Made by a program: the position numbers and the translations under genes. From Caryophanales bacterium UBA4951 (GTDB lineage: Bacteria > Bacillota_I > Bacilli_A > RFN20 > CAG-826), in assembly GCA_002397465.1 (NCBI GenBank), contig DHAP01000002.1:972-64971 (forward strand): DNA of 64,000 bases. Reading direction: 5' to 3'. The notes beneath the pieces were generated by a model. That model worked only from the letters and a program-made list of their open reading frames with translations. It was not told the DNA's origin and did not search any database. Below are positions 7,853-15,677 of the stretch, one piece after another. Position 1 is the first letter of the stretch; each line of letters opens with the position of its first letter.

Positions 7853-9033
7853 GAGGCGAAGAAGGTCGCGGTGTCGATCTTTTGATAGCCGCCGAAGCTA
7901 TTCGGGTAGGCTTTGATCTCAGTCGCCAATTCTTTGCCCAAGAAGGCTTTGGTGATCTCGTTTGTCTTATCGTCGATGTTGATGTCGGTGAAAAGGTCAG
8001 GATAGACCACTTTGGCGTTGTACCAGGTATTCACAAGGGCCAACTCGACGTTTGTGTAGTAGGCGTTATAGGCCATTTGGAGATAGACCTCGCTATTGTT
8101 CCAGGCTTTGCAGGTAGAGAAGATAGTGTTGTCTTCTTTATACTTCGGCTTGATGTTTTTGACCGCGGCCGAGTCGATGATCATGACGTCGATGTCGCTT
8201 CCGATGGAGACGAATTTTTCTTTTTCGATCTTCTGGACGCCATCGGTGGCCAACCCCGATACGACGTTGGTGATATTGGCGACATTGAATGGCTCATAGT
8301 TTTGGGAGGTCATCAAATAGTCGGTGGTGCCCCAATTGCCCAAGCCACAGATATAAACCTTCTTGCTTGGGGTCACATCCTTGGTTCTTGAGACGATCTC
8401 ATCCTTCTCGCTCTTGATGAAAGAGTTGAGGGTGTTGGCTTTTTCCTCTTTGCCAAAGATGGTGCCAAGCAAGTCGATGCTATCGGCGATTGACTGGTCA
8501 AAAACGCCTTTTGAGCCATATTTGACGGTGATAACCGGGACGCCGACTTGTTCTTGGAGGGCATCTTCCTTGGTGACGTCCTCATATTCGGAGATGACGA
8601 TGTCAGGGGTGCAAGATAGGATCTTCTCGGCTTCGGCGGTCTGGGCGTTCGGGCCTCCGACCCCGCATGAAGGGGGCTTGGAGAAGACGTCTTTGTTGGC
8701 GATGAAGTATGGTCTAGCCACCCCATCGAACATCTTTGGGCGGGAGCTTAAGGACTCGTTATCGATGTCCTCGACTCCAGAAAGGATATTGACGTCTCCG
8801 ACATAAGAATATAGACGGAGGGCACCGGCCCCGATGCAAACGACGCGTTTATATGATCCTGGCTTGATGGTGATTTCCCTGCCGACCATATCGATGACGG
8901 TTTTTTCTTCGCTAGCAGAAGTGGTCGGCGTCTCGCTCGTTGCGATGTCCTCGCTGCTAGTCGTGGTTGGCGTGCAGCCTGAAAGGGCCATGCAGGTAAA
9001 GGCCAAAGCGAATAACGGAAGCTTATTTTTCAT
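7849..9033 (-). CDS. Iron/siderophore/heme-type ABC transporter substrate-binding lipoprotein
   Basis: 394 residues; lipoprotein signal peptide ending LSGC (Cys20). The mature protein has the FepB/BtuF-like fold signals: a first domain beginning near VIDMVGREITI and KRVVCIGAGALRLYSYVGD, and the PDIVISEYED segment typical of class III binding proteins. It captures a chelated metal or corrinoid outside the cell and delivers it to the permease. Gene order on the minus strand is permease, ATPase, binding protein, methyltransferase, with overlaps at each junction. Which chelate is transported cannot be told. Confidence 0.88.
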   Translation of the reverse strand: MKNKLPLFALAFTCMALSGCTPTTTSSEDIATSETPTTSASEEKTVIDMVGREITIKPGSYKRVVCIGAGALRLYSYVGDVNILSGVEDIDNESLSSRPKMFDGVARPYFIANKDVFSKPPSCGVGGPNAQTAEAEKILSCTPDIVISEYEDVTKEDALQEQVGVPVITVKYGSKGVFDQSIADSIDLLGTIFGKEEKANTLNSFIKSEKDEIVSRTKDVTPSKKVYICGLGNWGTTDYLMTSQNYEPFNVANITNVVSGLATDGVQKIEKEKFVSIGSDIDVMIIDSAAVKNIKPKYKEDNTIFSTCKAWNNSEVYLQMAYNAYYTNVELALVNTWYNAKVVYPDLFTDINIDDKTNEITKAFLGKELATEIKAYPNSFGGYQKIDTATFFAS

Positions 9034-9799
9034 CTTCGTTTCCTCCTATCGTGATGAACCGTTTTTTATTGACCGTCTCAATCGAGACATCAATTCCATA
9101 GATGTCGGATATCGTCTTTTCGGAGATGATTCCCTCATCTCCCGAGTATTTGATGGCCCCATTTTTCATGAGGAAGAACCTATCCCCGAAGTTCATGGCC
9201 AAATCCAGATTATGGATGGAGACGAGAACGCTGATGCCACGGTCACCATGGGCGATCTTCCTCGCTTCTTGAAGGATCAAGTGCTCATTGGCGATATCAA
9301 GGTTCCCGGTTGGCTCATCGAAGACCAGCAACTTCGGTTCTTGCGATAAGGCCCTTGCGATGGCCACCTTTTGCTTCTCGCCGCCGGACAAGGAGTTGAC
9401 GTTTCGGTCTTTGAAGGCCGTTAGGCCGGTCTCCTCTATCACCTCATCGACGGCTTTTTTGTCTTCTTCTTTCGGGAAGAAGCCGAACCTGCTGAGGCGG
9501 CCTGAGAGAATCGTGTCATAGACGCTTAAATCGCCAAAAGAGATGCTCTGAGGGACATAGGCAATGGTCCTGGCCCTTTCTAGGTGCTTCATTTTGTCAA
9601 GGTTGCTTGAGTCAAAAAGCATCTCTCCGCCAAAAGGATGATAGACGCCGACCAAGAGTTTGAACAAAGTGCTCTTGCCAGAGCCATTGGGTCCTAACAA
9701 GATGCCGACTTCCTTCTCTTTTAAGGAAAGATTCAGCCCGTTGAGGACCAAGGGACTCTTTTTGGAATATCCGAATTTGAGGTTTTCGATCTCTAGCAT
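9023..9799 (-). CDS. ABC transporter ATP-binding protein, FecE/FepC family
   Basis: 258 residues with all nucleotide-binding motifs: Walker A GPNGSGKST (residues 36-44), a Q-loop at AYVPQS, signature LSGGEKQKVAIARAL and Walker B LLVFDEPTGNLD. FepC-type family members energise uptake of iron-siderophore, heme or cobalamin. It overlaps the upstream permease gene by 7 nt and the downstream binding-protein gene by 11 nt, so the operon is tightly coupled. Confidence 0.92.
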   Translation of the reverse strand: MLEIENLKFGYSKKSPLVLNGLNLSLKEKEVGILLGPNGSGKSTLFKLLVGVYHPFGGEMLFDSSNLDKMKHLERARTIAYVPQSISFGDLSVYDTILSGRLSRFGFFPKEEDKKAVDEVIEETGLTAFKDRNVNSLSGGEKQKVAIARALSQEPKLLVFDEPTGNLDIANEHLILQEARKIAHGDRGISVLVSIHNLDLAMNFGDRFFLMKNGAIKYSGDEGIISEKTISDIYGIDVSIETVNKKRFITIGGNEDEK

Positions 9800-10854
9800 G
9801 ATTCGGCCCTCTTTTTCGAGAAGATGATATAAAGGAAGAACGGTCCGCCGATGAGCGAGGTGATCGCGCCGACTGGAAGCGCGCTTCCATTGCCGATGGC
9901 TCTGGAAACGGTGTCGGCCAAAACAACCAAGATGATGCCGCCAAGGATTGAGGCCGGGATCAAGAAACGGTGATCCTGCCCCAGTATCTTTTTCATGACA
10001 TGCGGGGCGATGATGCCGACGAAACCGATGACGCCAAGGAAAGAGACACAGACGGCGGTAATCAAACTAGCGAGGAGCAAGGAGACAAAACGGAAGGGCT
10101 CAACCGAAACGCCGACGCTGCGGGCGACCTCGTCGCCGCTCAATAAGGCGTTGTATTTCCAAGACGAGAACATGAAGTAGCAAGATGAGACAAAGACCAC
10201 GACGGCCATTATCAAGTCGCTGGAGTAAGTGGCTCTTCCCAAGTCACCGAAAGTCCAGATGACGGCAGCAGAGAGACCGACGTCGGTGGCGTAGTATTGG
10301 AGGATGGTGGTGGCCGCGCTCCAGATGGAGCCGATGGCCACGCCAGCCAAGACGACCGCGTTAGGTGAGAAGGAACGAAGTTTGCACAAGCCAAGTATCA
10401 ACAAGACGGAAACGGCCGAGAAAAGGAAAGCGACCAAAGAGGTCGAGTATAAATTGATGCCTGAGGTGTAGGAAGATAAGTTGTTGCCGGTTGAGAGATA
10501 ACCGCCGGCCGCGATGACTATCGAGACGTTGGCGCCGAAGACGGCGGCGTTAGAGACGCCTAAAGTCGAAGGGGAGGCCATGGCATTTCCCAAACTCGTT
10601 TGCATGATAAGGCCCGAGACGGCTAAGCCAGCTCCTGCGATGATGGCGGCCAAGATCCTTGGGATCCTGATGTTCCAGATGATGCGGATGTTGGAATCGC
10701 TGCCTTGCTTGAACAAAGCGGCAAAACCATCACTCAAACTCATGTTGGACGAGCCGACGAAGAGACAAGCCACCGACAAAAAAAGCGCTATGATGAACAA
10801 GATCAATAGAATCAGCCATTTACGTTTTACGCTCAACTGTTTGCTTTCTGACAT
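9793..10854 (-). CDS. FecCD-family ABC transporter permease
   Basis: 353 residues with about nine to ten membrane helices and the FecCD hallmarks RIPRILAAIIAGAGLAVSG and GFVGIIAPH. This is the membrane channel of the metal-chelate importer and the first gene of the operon. It is divergent from the TetR regulator gene, with a promoter/operator region of about 130 bp between them. Confidence 0.92.
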   Translation of the reverse strand: MSESKQLSVKRKWLILLILFIIALFLSVACLFVGSSNMSLSDGFAALFKQGSDSNIRIIWNIRIPRILAAIIAGAGLAVSGLIMQTSLGNAMASPSTLGVSNAAVFGANVSIVIAAGGYLSTGNNLSSYTSGINLYSTSLVAFLFSAVSVLLILGLCKLRSFSPNAVVLAGVAIGSIWSAATTILQYYATDVGLSAAVIWTFGDLGRATYSSDLIMAVVVFVSSCYFMFSSWKYNALLSGDEVARSVGVSVEPFRFVSLLLASLITAVCVSFLGVIGFVGIIAPHVMKKILGQDHRFLIPASILGGIILVVLADTVSRAIGNGSALPVGAITSLIGGPFFLYIIFSKKRAESC

Positions 10855-10934
10855 ATTTTCCTTAAGGAATATAGCACAGAAGAGAAGATAAAAGATATTA
10901 ATATGAATAATGTATTGTTTTTATTATATTTAAA

Positions 10935-10964
10935 TGGACGTTAACGAACATAGTGTTCTATAAT
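10935..10964 (+). promoter_or_regulatory. tetR promoter with embedded operator palindrome
   Basis: TGGACG (10935-10940) and TATAAT (10959-10964) are separated by 18 nt. The spacer carries GAACATAGTGTTC (10946-10958), a perfect 5-bp inverted repeat around TAG. A palindrome between the -35 and -10 of a TetR-type gene is the classical autorepression layout, and it could also control the divergent ABC operon. Confidence 0.6.
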
Positions 10965-10985
10965 ATCCACAAATAAGAGGCAAAC

Positions 10986-11546
10986 ATGGACAAAAGAATC
11001 ATCAAGACGAAAGAAGCCATTCATAAAGGCTTCTATGACATTCTCGAGAAGAAAGATTATGACGCGGTGACGATTCAGGACATCCTCAATGAGTCAGGGG
11101 TCTCCCGTTCGGCTTTCTATGCGAACTTCAAATCCAAAAACGAGGTCCTTTTATCCATTACGTCCGATATTTTTGATCATGTCTTTTCCCATAAGCTTGA
11201 CGAAGAGAAAACCCATGACTTTTCAAAGAGCAACATCCTCGACTACTGGCAGTACATCGAGCACTATCTATATCACCTTTCCGAAGAGAAGGAACTCGTC
11301 AAAGCCATCTTGAAAAACAGCTGCCGCAGCGTCTTCCTCAAAGAGACCAAGGAAAAGATCGACCCCCTCTCCAAGATCATCATCGGGGATCAGGGCGAGA
11401 AGTATGAAGGAATACCGATGGCTCTCTCAACCGATTCTTTGACGGAGACGATAATCCTCTCGAGCGAGTATTGGCTCTCCAACGACTGCAAGGAAAACCC
11501 CGAGACGATTGTCTCCTATATCAAAACCATCAGCGGCTGCAAATAA
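10986..11546 (+). CDS. TetR/AcrR-family transcriptional regulator
   Basis: 186 residues. The N-terminal HTH is typical: TKEAIHKGFYDILEKKDYDAVTIQDILNESGVSRSAFYANFKSK; the C-terminal part resembles the TetR_C_33-type regulator domain. The ATG at 10986 follows AAGAGGCAA, a usable ribosome site. It is divergent from the metal-chelate ABC operon, which it probably regulates together with itself through the palindrome in the shared intergenic region. The ligand is unknown. Confidence 0.9.
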   Translation: MDKRIIKTKEAIHKGFYDILEKKDYDAVTIQDILNESGVSRSAFYANFKSKNEVLLSITSDIFDHVFSHKLDEEKTHDFSKSNILDYWQYIEHYLYHLSEEKELVKAILKNSCRSVFLKETKEKIDPLSKIIIGDQGEKYEGIPMALSTDSLTETIILSSEYWLSNDCKENPETIVSYIKTISGCK

Positions 11547-11560
11547 ACCGTTTTATCTTT

Positions 11561-12274
11561 TTACCAGGAGAGGCTGATCCGGTTGTTTTCGATTTTGTAT
11601 GTTATCCGATAAGTGGCGTAACATGTCGGATTGCTCTCCATGCCTTCGATGGCAAAGGTGCTGATGATATGGCCATTATTTGAGCTAAATGATAAATCCG
11701 TTAAGGAAAAGCGGGGATTTTCTTTCTTGTAGTAGTGGCGGTATCCTGAACAAATGATGCCCTCAATCGTCTCATCCCTCGTCTGTAGTTCTTCATCATT
11801 CCAGATGTCGAGATATTCTTTCTCGTATAGAGTGGTGTCACCTAAAGTGACGGTTAGTTTGGCTTTGCTAGAGACGTCTTTCATCTTAAGACCATCTCCG
11901 CTAGATGAGCCTTCTATATAGACATCGGTGTCCCCGTTCATCATTGCAAAGCCCACGAACTGAGTGAAAGAGACGTCGTCAAGGCTTTGGGAGTTCTTAG
12001 GAAAGACGAATGATGTCTTAGCCCCGATTAACTCAGGTTCACTAGAAGAGCCCTGCCAAAAATAGCCGTTCTCGGCGGTGTAGATCGAACTATCGACCGC
12101 GTACTTGATGCCGATAGGTAGGACGATTGCCAAAACAAGGCAGGGTATGGCGATGGATAGAACAAGCTTGGTCTTTGGTTTTCTCTCAAACTTAGGCGTT
12201 TGCCCAGGGAAGAGCTTCTCCCAGTTTTGGGCATAGGTGGCCTTGATTCTTTTTTGAAGGGCAATCGTATTCAT
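11561..12274 (-). CDS. Single-pass membrane protein paired with the second ECF sigma factor
   Basis: 237 residues: about 37 cytoplasmic residues, one membrane helix (LVLSIAIPCLVLAIVLPIGI, about residues 37-56) and a beta-rich extracytoplasmic domain. The start overlaps the sigma factor stop by 4 nt (ATGA). Size, topology and gene order repeat the 4601-5653/5626-6186 pair, so it is probably a sensor or anti-sigma for its partner, although sequence similarity to the first is weak by eye. No zinc anti-sigma motif is visible. Family not recognised. Confidence 0.75.
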   Translation of the reverse strand: MNTIALQKRIKATYAQNWEKLFPGQTPKFERKPKTKLVLSIAIPCLVLAIVLPIGIKYAVDSSIYTAENGYFWQGSSSEPELIGAKTSFVFPKNSQSLDDVSFTQFVGFAMMNGDTDVYIEGSSSGDGLKMKDVSSKAKLTVTLGDTTLYEKEYLDIWNDEELQTRDETIEGIICSGYRHYYKKENPRFSLTDLSFSSNNGHIISTFAIEGMESNPTCYATYRITYKIENNRISLSW

Positions 12275-12762
12275 TTGAGTTCCTCCTTTATTTCGTTAAG
12301 GGCTTCCCTATATTGTTTCTTGAGCGTGGAGATGGGCTTCGAAAGAATGGCCGATATCTCGTTCCAGGAAAAAGAGAAGACCAGACGGAGGCCGATTATC
12401 TCTTTGTCCTCCTTGCTGAGCGTGTAGGGCAACAAGGAATCCAAAGGTTCACTAGAAGGTGAAGCCTCCTCTTCGATAGAGAAGAGATACTCCATCTTGG
12501 AGTTTTTCTTCGCGATGTCGATGGCTACGCTTTTGGCGGTCAATAGGAGATAACTTTGAAGGGCTTTGGGCTCCTTGATGGCATCTTTGTTGTTCAATAG
12601 CCTCAAGAATGTTTCCTCATAAGCATCGTCAGCGTCCTCTTTGGTTTTGGTATAGGAAAAGATGACGAAATAGAGAAGGTCATGATAAGCCGTGTAGACT
12701 TCCTCTATGGCTTTCTTGTCCCCGGCGATAAAGGCTTTGGCGGTTTCCTTTGTGACTTTCAC
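12271..12762 (-). CDS. ECF-subfamily RNA polymerase sigma factor (second)
   Basis: 163 residues. Region 2 includes YTKTKEDADDAYEETFLRLL and LLTAKSVAIDIAKK; region 4 includes LSKEDKEIIGLRLVFSFSWNEISAILSK. It is followed by an overlapping membrane protein gene, as in the first module. A CGTC motif lies in its upstream region (12804-12807 read on the minus strand), but the CCAACA -35 of the first module is not seen. The two sigma factors therefore probably recognise different promoters. Confidence 0.88.
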   Translation of the reverse strand: MKVTKETAKAFIAGDKKAIEEVYTAYHDLLYFVIFSYTKTKEDADDAYEETFLRLLNNKDAIKEPKALQSYLLLTAKSVAIDIAKKNSKMEYLFSIEEEASPSSEPLDSLLPYTLSKEDKEIIGLRLVFSFSWNEISAILSKPISTLKKQYREALNEIKEELK

Positions 12763-12901
12763 TTGTTCCCCTATGATAGATAAGACGATTTTAGCATTTG
12801 AATCGTATAAGAAAATTTATCGATGATCGTTATCGAATAGTGTACTGATAAAGGAAAACGATGGCAATCGCTGCGACTTTTTATAAAGAAGCTGAATCAA
12901 A

Positions 12902-13960
12902 TCACTTCTTTGGCTGTTCTTTGTTTTCGGCCAAATTCGAGAGGATCTGTTTGAACTGCTCGGGGTTCGCGGCATCCTGAGGATGGGTGATGAGCCTTGA
13001 GCTGATAACCAACTGGTTGTATGGGTAATCAACATTATTCTTAAAGAAGAGCTGGGCATAGGCTTTGTTCATGTCTCTTTCGGCTTGGAAGCGGTTCTCT
13101 TCTTTGCAGTGGCAGACAATCTTCAGTTCCATGCCGCAGTCGGCAAGGCTTGAAACCCCAACGTATTTCGGGGCGTCCATAGCGCCGGTGATGCTCTTTT
13201 TGATCTCGCTGGCGTTGTCTTCGATTAGCTTCTCGACCCTTTCAAGGTTCTCATCATAGTCGATGCATATCTTGCAGACGGCCAATGACGGGCAGTTCGA
13301 AAGGTTGACGACGGTCGAGATCTGCGAGTTCTTGATGGTCTTGATGTTGCCTGATGCGTCTTTGATTTTTGTGGCGGTCAAACCAATCTCATCGATGGTG
13401 CCTCTATAATCGTCGATGACGACGATGTCGCCGACATGGTATTCATATTCGAAGACGATGTTGAGCCCGGCGATGACGTCGGAGATGAAGGACTGAGCCC
13501 CTAAGCCAAGGATGAGGGTGACGATGCCTAAGCTGGCGAGCAAGGTTGCGACGTCAGTGCCCCAGGCGCCTAGGACGCATAAGATGATGGCGATGATGCC
13601 AACCCATTTGATGATGGAAGCGATGAGAGAAGAGACGGTCTTGCCCTTGTTGCTCTTTTTTCCGATGGCCTTCACGATGAGCTGGAGGATTTTGCTCAGC
13701 ATTCCGATGCCGATGATGATGCAGGCGGAGATGATGAAGTTGTTGGCGTTGTCGCTGAACCATTTTCCGATGGCCACGAATCCGTTCTCGCTGTCACCGA
13801 ACAAGTCATAGCCGCTGCCCCAGATCTGGCGTCCAAAGAGGACGATGAAGAGGGCGGCGATTCCCACGACCCAGAGGATGATGCTCAGAACGAACTTCCA
13901 TTTTTCCTTGGTTGTTTTGGCTTCCCAAGAAGACTGCTTTTTTGTTGTTTGTTTTTCCAT
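12902..13960 (-). CDS. MscS-family small-conductance mechanosensitive channel
   Basis: 352 residues. Membrane helices at about residues 26-46, 76-96 and 110-160 are followed by the pore-lining TM3 (GIVTLILGLGAQSFISDVIAGLNIVFE) and the beta domain signature YHVGDIVVIDDYRGTIDEIGLTATKI, both diagnostic of MscS. It releases solutes when membrane tension rises on hypo-osmotic shock. It lies 18 nt downstream of the fibronectin-like membrane protein gene, at the end of the surface-protein operon. The ATG at 13960 follows a GGAAAACA-type weak ribosome site. Confidence 0.93.
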   Translation of the reverse strand: MEKQTTKKQSSWEAKTTKEKWKFVLSIILWVVGIAALFIVLFGRQIWGSGYDLFGDSENGFVAIGKWFSDNANNFIISACIIIGIGMLSKILQLIVKAIGKKSNKGKTVSSLIASIIKWVGIIAIILCVLGAWGTDVATLLASLGIVTLILGLGAQSFISDVIAGLNIVFEYEYHVGDIVVIDDYRGTIDEIGLTATKIKDASGNIKTIKNSQISTVVNLSNCPSLAVCKICIDYDENLERVEKLIEDNASEIKKSITGAMDAPKYVGVSSLADCGMELKIVCHCKEENRFQAERDMNKAYAQLFFKNNVDYPYNQLVISSRLITHPQDAANPEQFKQILSNLAENKEQPKK

Positions 13961-13978
13961 AAGTTTGTTTTCCTTTAT

Positions 13979-14857
13979 TTAGATACCGGCTTCAATGCTT
14001 GCTATCGTTTTTTCGATGCTTCCTCCTCCTGGGCTGTCGCCTGGGTCAATCGAATCGACGACGAATGACAAGGTATAGAGTCCGCCTGGCTTGTCGAGGA
14101 CATAGACATCGTGGGTGCCGACCTCAACGTTATACAAGCTAAAGACCTTTTCATCATTTTTGATGAAGACGAAACGGTAGTTGCTCCAATAGGAGAAGTC
14201 ATTGGCTATGTCTAACGTATATGTGGCATAACCATCGACGAGGCAGTGGCAGTTCCAGCTGAGGCCATAATAGGCGGTCCTCTTCACGTAGGCTGGGGTG
14301 TGGATGGTCGAGGTGTAGTAGGTCTTGACGCTGTTACGCTCAACGCCCTTGACCTTGACTAGATATTCGGTGTCATAGTCGAGTTCCGAAACCGTGCTCT
14401 GGTATTCTTTGGACTCGCTCACGTCGTATGTGTAGGTCTTCCCATTGCCTTCGAAGCTCAGGCTCATCTGGATTTTGCTTTCGTTTGCGATGCTCAGCTC
14501 ATAAGAGATGGTATTCTCGGATACGCTCAAGGAGTCCATGGAGACGGTAGGGGTGGTGACAAAGAAATTCGTGGCCACCAAATAGGTTCCGATGAAGAGG
14601 GTCGCGGCGGTGGCAAGTAATCCATAACGGAGGGCCTTGGCGACTTTGACGCTGGTCTTGGCTTTCTTCTTTTTGTCCTTCTCGCTGACCGGCGGGAAAG
14701 AGCCATACTGGCTGGCTGATGGCGATTCTTTTTCAATCGCCTCTTCGTTTCCGCCTTGCTCTTCGCTCTCTTCGTCGGAGACGAAAGGCTTGCCAAAGAG
14801 ATCGTTCTCTTCAGTCTCGGCGATGGGATTTTCTTCTTTTTCCTTACCCGTGGACAT
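13979..14857 (-). CDS. Membrane-anchored protein with acidic N-terminus and fibronectin-like extracellular domain
   Basis: 292 residues: an acidic, Glu/Ser-rich cytoplasmic segment (1-70), basic KDKKKKAKTSVKVAK, a membrane helix (YGLLATAATLFIGTYLVATN, about 90-109) and an extracellular part. The SLSVSENTISYELSIANES ... YDVSESKEYQSTVSELDYDTEYLVKVKG pattern is that of an Fn3-like beta sandwich. It overlaps the uL15-like gene by 14 nt and precedes mscS, so it belongs to the surface operon. Its function is unknown; envelope stress sensing or anchoring are possibilities only. Confidence 0.75.
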   Translation of the reverse strand: MSTGKEKEENPIAETEENDLFGKPFVSDEESEEQGGNEEAIEKESPSASQYGSFPPVSEKDKKKKAKTSVKVAKALRYGLLATAATLFIGTYLVATNFFVTTPTVSMDSLSVSENTISYELSIANESKIQMSLSFEGNGKTYTYDVSESKEYQSTVSELDYDTEYLVKVKGVERNSVKTYYTSTIHTPAYVKRTAYYGLSWNCHCLVDGYATYTLDIANDFSYWSNYRFVFIKNDEKVFSLYNVEVGTHDVYVLDKPGGLYTLSFVVDSIDPGDSPGGGSIEKTIASIEAGI

Positions 14858-15677
14858 GGATGAACCTCTTTCTTAATATCGTGGAGCCGGATGAGAGAAT
14901 GGTCCGATAGGCGTCTCCGCTGTAATCGGATAGATCAAAGACAAGCTCGATTCTTAAAGGCAAGTGGCCGAGGCATTTGACTCTTCTGGCATCGCCGGGG
15001 ACCAATCCTTTTTCTTTAAGGGATTCGACGTTAACAACTTCTCCCTTCGAGTAACTCTTTTCGATGTTCTCAAGGTTGACCGGGTATTCCTTTCCTTTTG
15101 GATAAGGGACCTCCTTGAGCTTTGGCACACGTTTGACGGGTTTGGCTTTTCTCTTCTTCCTCTTGACTGGCTTGGTTTTGGCCTTAGCTGGAGCTTCTTC
15201 AACTACTGGGGCAACCACTGGGGCTACCGTCTCTTCGACTGCAGGAGCAGTTTCTTCAATAATGGGTGTTGTCTCTTTGACTTCAGGGGCAGTTTCAACG
15301 ACAGAGGGGGCGGCTTCAGCAACGACTGGAGCCTCTTCTATTTTCACTGGTGTCTCTTCAACAACGGGCGCAGCAACTGGAGCAACGACTGGCGCAATGG
15401 CCTTGGCTTTATTCTTGGCGTTAATGCCCATGATGATGAAGACCAATGAGGTAGCCAAAAGGATTCCCATGGCGACGGGACCATAGACGCTGGAACCGAA
15501 TCCAAGGGCTATAAGAGGGATAAAACTATGCAAATCCCTCTTATTCTTCTTGTCTTCGTATTCTTTTTTGCATTGGACGTAAAAGAAGATTGAGGCCAAT
15601 AGGACGAGGAGGGACAAGAGATCTCCTCCGATCCATAAGAGGGAAGAGGCATCGATGCTAGAGGTAAGGATGATCAT
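14844..15677 (-). CDS. Two-helix membrane protein with Pro/Val/Glu/Ala-rich linker and C-terminal uL15-like domain
   Basis: 277 residues. Two N-terminal hydrophobic segments (about 13-33 and 50-80) are followed by a low-complexity linker of APVVEE-type repeats (about 95-165) and a basic KAKTKPVKRKKRKAKPVKR stretch. The last 75 residues read like the C-terminal half of ribosomal protein L15: EYPVNLENIEKSYSKGE, VESLKEKGLVPG, RRVKCLG and YSGDAYRTILSSGST, where L15 has VNLxxL, TPExLLExGxI, VKILG and FSxxAxEAIExxGG. This is not the ribosomal gene, which sits in the spc operon and has no membrane part. The domain may tether a ribosome- or RNA-related interaction to the membrane; that is speculation. 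Confidence 0.7.
   Translation of the reverse strand: MIILTSSIDASSLLWIGGDLLSLLVLLASIFFYVQCKKEYEDKKNKRDLHSFIPLIALGFGSSVYGPVAMGILLATSLVFIIMGINAKNKAKAIAPVVAPVAAPVVEETPVKIEEAPVVAEAAPSVVETAPEVKETTPIIEETAPAVEETVAPVVAPVVEEAPAKAKTKPVKRKKRKAKPVKRVPKLKEVPYPKGKEYPVNLENIEKSYSKGEVVNVESLKEKGLVPGDARRVKCLGHLPLRIELVFDLSDYSGDAYRTILSSGSTILRKRFIHVHG

Noticed and set aside
14844..15677. Housekeeping ribosomal protein L15 (rplO)
   Set aside because: Membrane helices, linker and operon context do not fit, and only the C-terminal half resembles L15.
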